From contig NC_133030.1 in assembly GCF_048771995.1 (NCBI RefSeq), positions 42,160,001 through 42,224,000 of the forward strand: a stretch of 64,000 bases of DNA, in the 5' to 3' direction. A model generated the notes under the pieces. That model saw only the letters and a program-made list of their open reading frames with translations. It was not told where the DNA came from and did no database searches. This DNA comes from Taeniopygia guttata (Eukaryota; Chordata; Aves; Passeriformes; Estrildidae). Below are positions 58,070-64,000 of this stretch, in pieces (positions within the stretch are counted from its first letter, which is position 1; the number at the start of each line of letters is the position of its first letter). Both the position numbers and the translations under genes were made by a program.

Positions 58070-59190
58070 CAAAACAAAACAAGGGTAAATCACAGAGCCA
58101 GCAACTTTCTTGGCATCTCTGGGATTGTGGCTCCTCCTGCCCCTCCAGCCTTCAGAAATGTACTTGGCAGAGCTGCCCGCATAGAAAAACAAATGCTTCC
58201 CTAACCAAAACAGAGTTGGGTGTTGGTAGTGAATGGGCCAACACTGTGTGCTGGCGTCATCTCTGCCCACTGCCAGCATGTTGTCATAGGAACAGCTGGA
58301 TTATTTTACAATCCAGCTGTGGAGCCAATTCTCCAAAGGAGTAGCCTGGAGGGAGGAGAGAGGGGCAGGCAGAAGGCAACACTGCTGTATTTTCTGGTAA
58401 CCGGAGGGAGAGGAGGATTATTAATGGGAGAGGGAGGGAAGGGTTACCAGTGAGTGCCATCTATGACAGCCTGAAACCGCAGCTAGTCATTTCCAGCTAA
58501 CTGACTGCTGTTAGATGCATCTGGGAAATACAGGCTGCCCTCTGGGAGAAGGGTGGTGAGGAAAATGGCAAATCTTTTTGTGTTGAGGCTGATAATGTAT
58601 CTCACAGCTTGCTGTCCTGCAGAGACCATGACTTGCCAGCTGTTGGAGTGCTGTACACCTGAACAAGTTCCCACCACGCCAGAAATTTGTAGCTGATCAA
58701 TTAATTAAGTGTCAGCTTATCACAAAAATGATTTAGCACTGTTTCTCTTGCCCTCTTTGCAATGTTTGTTGCTCTCTTTCCTTTCTAGAAGCTCCTTGGA
58801 TCCTGTTTTGAGGCTGCAGAGCACTGAGGGCACTGTAGGTGCCTAAGTAGAGGTTTAGTCCTTGTGCTGGTGGAGGCTATCATACAAAAGTGAACACACT
58901 TGGTCCGATGGAAGAATGTTTGCTCTTCAAGTGAACTCCAGGCCTTGCGGTTTAGCAAATCCCACTGGTTTGGGGCTTGATGAGTACCCACCAAGAAGAT
59001 TTGATGACAAAAGCCAGGAAACTGCAGCGGCGGAGAGAACAAAGCTCTTTGCTCTGATACAGCTGGGGCTGCTGCTCTTCTGAAAGGGGAGTCCCGGCAG
59101 AAGGAATTTGTCTGCCGGCAGAGCGCTCCTGGCCCAGGGAGAAGCGAGAGGAGGCAGGGAGGCTTGGCCGCAGGCGGTGGCGTTAACAGG
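58070..59190. other. Intergenic DNA, no gene recognised
   Basis: No exon or repeat is supported. CpG content rises from about 59.1 kb into the next island. Confidence 0.45.
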
Positions 59191-59332
59191 TCACTGCTGT
59201 GCCGTGTCCAGGGCGTGGGTACACTCCTGAAATGAGGCGGCCGCATCCCGTTCCAGTGTCCAAGCGCGGTGGCGCCGTCCCGGGACGAGGCGGCGAGGGC
59301 GGCGGGGGCTGTCGGCGATGCCTGCGAGCGTG

Positions 59333-59349
59333 GCCGGCAGAGGGCGCAG
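59333..59349 (+). promoter_or_regulatory. CTCF-like motif
   Basis: GCCGGCAGAGGGCGCAG differs at one position from the degenerate core CCASYAGRKGGCRS. It lies at the left edge of the minisatellite. Confidence 0.4.
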
Positions 59350-59353
59350 CCGG

Positions 59354-59530
59354 CGGCCCGGCCCGGCCCGGGGGTGCTGCGGGCGGCCCGGGAGCGCCGG
59401 CCCGGCCCGGCCCGGGGGCTGCTGCGGGCGGCTCGGGAGCGCCGGCCCGGCCCGGGCTGCTGCGGGCGGCCCGGGAGCACCGGCCCGGCCCGGCCCGGCC
59501 CGGGGGCTGCTGCGGGCGGCCCGGGAGCTG
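59354..59530. repeat. GC-rich minisatellite, four units of 38-50 bases
   Basis: Units at 59354-59397 (44), 59398-59442 (45), 59443-59480 (38) and 59481-59530 (50). Each runs from CGGCCCGGCCCGG through GGGCTGCTGCGGGCGG to CTCGGGAGCGC-like text. Unit lengths differ mainly in the number of GGCCC steps. Confidence 0.85.
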
Positions 59531-59819
59531 CAGCTGCCGGGCACGGACACACAGAGACAGCCGGCCCGGCCGCTGCAGCCCCGCAAGCCGGGGAAGCAGG
59601 GGGGACGCTGCCTCTCACCGCCCGCCAGCGTGCTCTGCAGCCCGGCTGGGCTCGCATTCTCCTCCGTCAGCCCAGGGAGGGATGTCCGAGCAAGAGCTGG
59701 CCGTGGCTCATTGCCAGGACAGGTGAATGAACCTTGCTTTTGCCTTGCCAAACGATGTGGCTGCTCTGGTGGGCTTGACTGGCTTGGAGACCCTTCCCTC
59801 TGTTTGGAGATGACGCCAG

Positions 59820-60680
59820 GTTGTGGGGAGTGTTGATTTGTTGGAGGTTAGAAAGGCGCTGCAAGGGGGATCTGAACAGCCTGGATTGATGGGCTGGGGC
59901 CAGTGGTATGGGGTTCAACAAGGTCAAGTGCCAGGTCCTGCACTGGGTCACAACAATGTGCTACAGGCTAGGGGCAGAATGACTGGAAAGCTGCCTCGCT
60001 GAAAAGGGCCTGGATGTGCTGGTCAGTAGCAGCTGAACATGAGCCAGCATGAGCCCAGGTGGTCAAGAAGGCCAGTGGCATCTTGGCTTAATTCAGAAAT
60101 AGTGTGGCCAGCAGGACCAGGGCAGGGATTGTCTCCCTGTACTTGGCACTGGTAAGGCCACACCTCGAGTCCTGTGTCACATTTGGACCCATCACAACAG
60201 GAAAGACACTGAGGTGCTCAAATGTATCTAGAGAAGGACGATAGAACTGGTGAAGGGTCTGGAGGACAAGCCCTGTGAGGAACACCTGGAGGAGCTGGGG
60301 TTGCTTAGCCTGGAGAAAAGGAGGCTCGAGGGAGACCTTTTTGCTGTCTACAGCAACCTAAAAGGAGGTCATAGTGAGTTGGGGGTCAGTCTCCTCTCCC
60401 AAGTAACAGGTGACAGAACAAGAAGAAACAACCTCAAGTTATACCATGGGAGATTTAGATTGGGTATTAGGAAAATTTCTTCACCAAAAAGGTTGTCAAG
60501 CATTGGAACAGGCTGCTTAGGGAAATGTTAGAGTCACCATCCCTGGAGGTATTTAAAAGACATGTAGATGCATTTTTTAGAGATGTGCTTGGTGATGGAC
60601 TTGGCAGTCTTGGGTTTATAGTTGAACTTAATGATCTTAAGGGTCTTTTCCAGCCTGAACAATTCTCACATGCAGTTTTT
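59820..60680 (+). mobile_element. CR1 LINE, longest and best-kept copy
   Basis: The order matches CR1 from the end of the reverse transcriptase to the 3' end: GGTCAAGTGCCAGGTCCTGC, AGGCCAGTGGCATCTTGGC, TGTCTCCCTGTACTTGGCAC, AGGAGCTGGGGTTGCTTAGC, ACCATCCCTGGAGGTATTTA, and AGGGTCTTTTCCAGCCTGAA before a degenerate ATTCTCAC end. It is 5'-truncated, as is usual for CR1, and clearly younger than the copy at 48.8 kb. Confidence 0.92.
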
Positions 60681-62987
60681 GCCAGAGCTGGAAGGGCAGG
60701 TCCAATTTTATTCCTTGATTTTGAAGTGTGACAGATATGAACCACAGAATGCCAGTGATAAGAACCACATGCCAGAATGCCATGTGAGAAGACTCTCACA
60801 TAGTGATTTGGCCCTCTGTCAGTGCTCAGAAAGATACTGAGCCTTTTTCCATCCTTCACTTGGCATTTTTGTTTAACTCATGCAGGGGTTGATGCTGCGT
60901 GTGCAGACTAGGATATAGGAGAGATTTGAAAGGGCGATACCTGTCCTGTATCTTATTGGTTCTTAGCATTTTAATTAAATACAAGTCAGATTTGCAAATA
61001 GATGTTTTAGGCACTGCAGTACCGTCTTCCATCCCTCCTTTCTCCATTCTTCTGGCTCCTCCCAGAGGTCTCTGTTGACCCTGCCAGTGAAGATTTGCAG
61101 TCCCCTTTGGGGGCACAGTAGGTGCTTCTTTACCAGCACAACTCCGATCTTGTCAGAGAAGCTTCAGTGAGAGCTGGCAGCTTTAAATTATTTTCAGGAT
61201 TTGGACTAGTGAAGACACCTGTTTGAAAAAAATTACTTCTGGACTTTTTTAGTAGTACAGTTCTGGATCTGGCTCCGGTTCTAAAGGAGTTATTTGCAGA
61301 TTAAAATCTTGAAAAATATACAAAGAAAATGCTTTGCATGGTATCTAAACTGCCACTCCTGTTAATTCCACATTTTTGAGGAGATAGAGAAATTCCTCTT
61401 TTCTCATTTTATTTTTGGTCTCTACTGCTTTGGGGACATGTTTAAAGAGGCAAACTGCAGGCAGTGACTAATGAAGTGTCTCAGATGTCTTTCCATGATA
61501 AGACAGTCATCAGTGTGGAAAATACTGCACTTCTTCTGAGGGGAATTTTGTCTCTTGCTTTCTGCTATAAGGAACCCACTTTCCTGTTCTTCTTTATTTT
61601 AGGCTTCAGTAGAGAAGGAAGATTTAGGGGGTTTTAGGCAAGTCAGAAGGACCTTTTTTTCTAGAGCTTCAGCAGCTTCTCATCACTGTGGTGCTGAGGT
61701 AGACTTTCTTTCCAAGTTATCTCCAGTGTCAGCTGTTACATATTTACCTGGCTTCATCTCCCATGCAGCCTGTCACCCTGGTGCTGTGCCATCACTTGGT
61801 AAGGCTTGCCAGCTGTGAGGCTGTTGTGGATAATAGGTTGAGTTGAGTGATTTAAGCAGAGCAGTGGCACAGGTCAGTGCAGTACAACAATAGCAGTGCA
61901 GCCCCAAGCCTGCTGATATGCAGCTGTTTCCAGTTTGTGGATCAGCTCTTGTGATGTGTGTCATGACAGCAGCAGTTGCTGCTCCCTAAGTTTTGCATGG
62001 ATGCAATGTAGGATCTCTGGTTGCTTGTGATATTGCTGTATGGACATTTACTTTTCAAAAGGTTAGTGTTGGTAGGTAACAGGACTGTCTACCAGTAGAA
62101 ATTACTGAATAGGAGATATGAAAACTGGGGCAGAATATAGGAAGGAAGCAAAAAGAAAATAAAATTGAGGGTAATTGTGGGAGGGAAGTGGAGGTGGGAC
62201 ACTGGCTTTTACAGGGAGTTATTGCTGTGGGTCTAGGGAGGAGTAGATGAGAATTGTTCTGTGGAATTACTTGATCCATGTTGGCACTTTGAGGGTGCTA
62301 TGTGGTGGCAGGAACCCAGCTCTGCTCCAGGAGTTCCCCAGCAATTCCAGGTCCCTGGTAAGGTGAAGCGAGACTTTAAATGAGGAAATGTTCAGCACTC
62401 AGGCTGCTGTGCCCCTGCTCCTGCCAGTGGTGCTGGTGATGTCAGTGTGGGAAACATGCAGCACTTAAAGCATGCTGCTGCCCAGTTCCTTCTGTCTTTC
62501 AGGTTCTTTCTCTTCTTAAACGGTCCTGTGTGGTGCACTTGTGGTGAGTGATGGATCCTATCCTTAATGCTGCATTCCCAGAAAATAAACAGTTCAGCAC
62601 TGAACCAGTGCCCTTGCAAAAATGAGCTTCAGGCACTCCTGTGCATTGTTTGACTAGGGGCTTCCCAGACTCCTGTGTTTGAGACTCTCTTGCAAGGTGT
62701 CCAAATGTTTTTTTTGAAAAGGGTCATCAACAGACAATCCTGTAGAACCCCTGAATGTGTTTGTTGTCTTGAACTGCAAATGTAGATAGGTGTGATGTTG
62801 CTGGCTCTTGGCATTTGGTACCCATCCAAGCATCAAGTATACCAATGGCATTCAAGTTGTAAGGCATTAAAAAATAATAATGTATCATTATTATCAGAGT
62901 TGATTCTTCTTCCTCTGACTCCAAGTGTTTTTCTGTTTGCAAGCATTTCCGTTTCCTATGCTAAGCTTCAGGATTTTGGTTGTGGGT

Positions 62988-63040
62988 GGTTTTTTTTTTG
63001 TTTGTTTGTTTTGGTTTTTTTGGGGGTTTTTGTTGTTTTT
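62988..63040. repeat. T/G-rich simple tract
   Basis: A T-run, TTTG units, then alternating T and G runs, like the tracts at 28.5 and 49.4 kb. Confidence 0.8.
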
Positions 63041-63120
63041 AAGTAAACATGATCAGGTCAGTTTTGACCCTCTAGTCTGGTCATTAGCTAGTAGCAAACT
63101 TATTGGAATCACTTGATGAT

Positions 63121-63135
63121 AAAAAAAAAAAAAAA
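63121..63135. repeat. Poly-A run
   Basis: About 15 A in a row, without a recognisable retrocopy before it. Confidence 0.8.
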
Positions 63136-64000
63136 GTGATCAAGACTTTTAGGCTTGTTCCAAAAAAATCAAATCTGCCTTTGCTCATCATGCTTACCAT
63201 CTTGGTATTGCAGTAATGAAATCCTGTAAAAGCCTTAAAAGTATGGACAAATATGAAACTAATTAGCTTGCTGTCATTGTCCAAGCTGAATGAAGTGCTG
63301 AAAGAAAATAAACATTCACAATGAAACACAGCATGGATCTAAACAAATTCTTTTAGCTTTAGTAATAATCTGCAGGGCTTCCTTACTAAACTAATGACTG
63401 GAGAATTTTTTGTTTTAAAGCTGGATTTGTGCTCTGACACCATCACTGCTCAAGCTGCACAGTTCAGCATGGACCTGCTCTCATGTCTCGCAGAGGTCTG
63501 GCTGGACTTTCTCCTGTCAAAGTATTTATTTTTGCAGGCAATCATGGTAGCTGCATGTGTCACAGCTTCACACATAGTTTTTGATTTGGACTCCTGCCTT
63601 TTAAAGATCAGGCCATGAGTGATTATGGTTTTTAAATTTGATTTGGAATTAGTACGATCCCTGAGAGTGCCTTCATTTCCAGAAGGAGCTGGTCAATGGA
63701 TTTATCTTTAGATAAAGAAATGTCTGTACTCTGGCCTGAGTGGAACTTGTCAGCTGCAGGAAGGATTGTAGCTGCAGTTATGTGTGCTGCCAAGTTCCCA
63801 AGATTCCCATTGCCACCTTCATTTAAACATCCCCCAACCCTGCTATAAACAAGTGAGGGACACTCACCCTGCGCCCTGGCTTTGAGCCAGGGATATCAGA
63901 GCTCTGGCTGGAGACAGAAGGGGAGAACAGAAATAGTGACAACTGGTGAATCATCTCAGTGAGGATCGACACCCACCATCAGCAAAACCAGACAAACCTG

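Larger units (their letters stand above)
59200..59740. promoter_or_regulatory. GC-rich CpG island, possible promoter
   Basis: About 540 bases of very high GC with many CpG, bearing the CTCF-like site and minisatellite listed separately. Open frames occur on both strands (to 290 codons on minus), which is expected where stops are rare. By synteny JDP2 should lie to the right on the plus strand, so this may be an upstream JDP2 promoter; no exon is recognised. Confidence 0.4.
60681..64000. other. Intergenic DNA to the window end, no gene recognised
   Basis: I looked for JDP2 coding text (the MMPGQIPDPS start, and the basic region RRREKNKVAAARCRNKKKE) and did not find it. Simple T/G and A tracts at 62988-63040 and 63121-63135 are the only distinctive sequences. 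Confidence 0.5.

Noticed and set aside
58785-59657. 290-codon minus-strand open frame over the 59.4-kb island
   Set aside because: Its middle is the minisatellite read in frame; no known domain.
45600-64000. JDP2 or BATF coding exons, expected to the right of FOS
   Set aside because: Neither the JDP2 start nor a second bZIP basic region was found; both genes probably lie beyond the window or only untranslated exons fall here.
1-64000. CRISPR arrays, tRNA, rRNA, snoRNA and integration sites
   Set aside because: No regularly spaced repeats, B-box-like tRNA text or rRNA segments were seen; the DNA is vertebrate.

Overview
The window is vertebrate nuclear DNA, almost certainly from a bird. It has GT/AG introns of about 4 kb, CpG-island promoters and CR1-type LINE fragments as the only clear interspersed repeats. 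Its two protein genes translate to proteins very close to chicken TMED10 and chicken c-Fos. No bacterial or viral operon structure, CRISPR array or rRNA/tRNA gene was seen.

Layout: (1) 1-6.0 kb is AT-rich DNA past the TMED10 3' end with no recognisable gene. (2) 6.0-20.0 kb is TMED10 on the minus strand: five exons, a complete 223-residue p24 cargo receptor, and a CpG-island promoter at 19.4-20.0 kb. (3) 20-42 kb is the space between the head-to-head genes TMED10 and FOS. It holds no recognisable coding gene, but has a TATA/CRE-bearing GC-rich segment near 29.8 kb and a strong CpG island at 35.2-35.8 kb with an RFX X-box, three CRE-like sites and a CCAAT box. (4) 42.2-45.55 kb is FOS on the plus strand: four exons, 370 residues, promoter with SIE, SRE, AP-1-like (FAP), CRE and TATA sites, and a 3' UTR with an AU-rich element. 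(5) 45.6-64 kb is mostly non-coding. It holds a second strong CpG island at 47.8-48.4 kb with overlapping CREs and an ETS plus CArG pair resembling an SRE, several CR1 fragments of different ages, an LTR-like remnant near 55.4-56.0 kb, an A/T homopolymer pair near 58 kb, and a GC-rich island at 59.2-59.7 kb with a minisatellite and a CTCF-like motif.

The order TMED10 (-), FOS (+) matches human 14q24.3, where JDP2 and BATF follow to the right. No JDP2 or BATF coding exon was recognised here; the islands at 48.1 and 59.4 kb are candidate upstream first exons or promoters for JDP2, which is inference only. TMED10 is a housekeeping secretory gene and FOS an immediate-early transcription factor. 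They share no pathway, but the islands around FOS carry the same kinds of sites (CRE, CArG, ETS) as the FOS promoter and are the most interesting unexplained elements. I found no convincing undescribed protein system.
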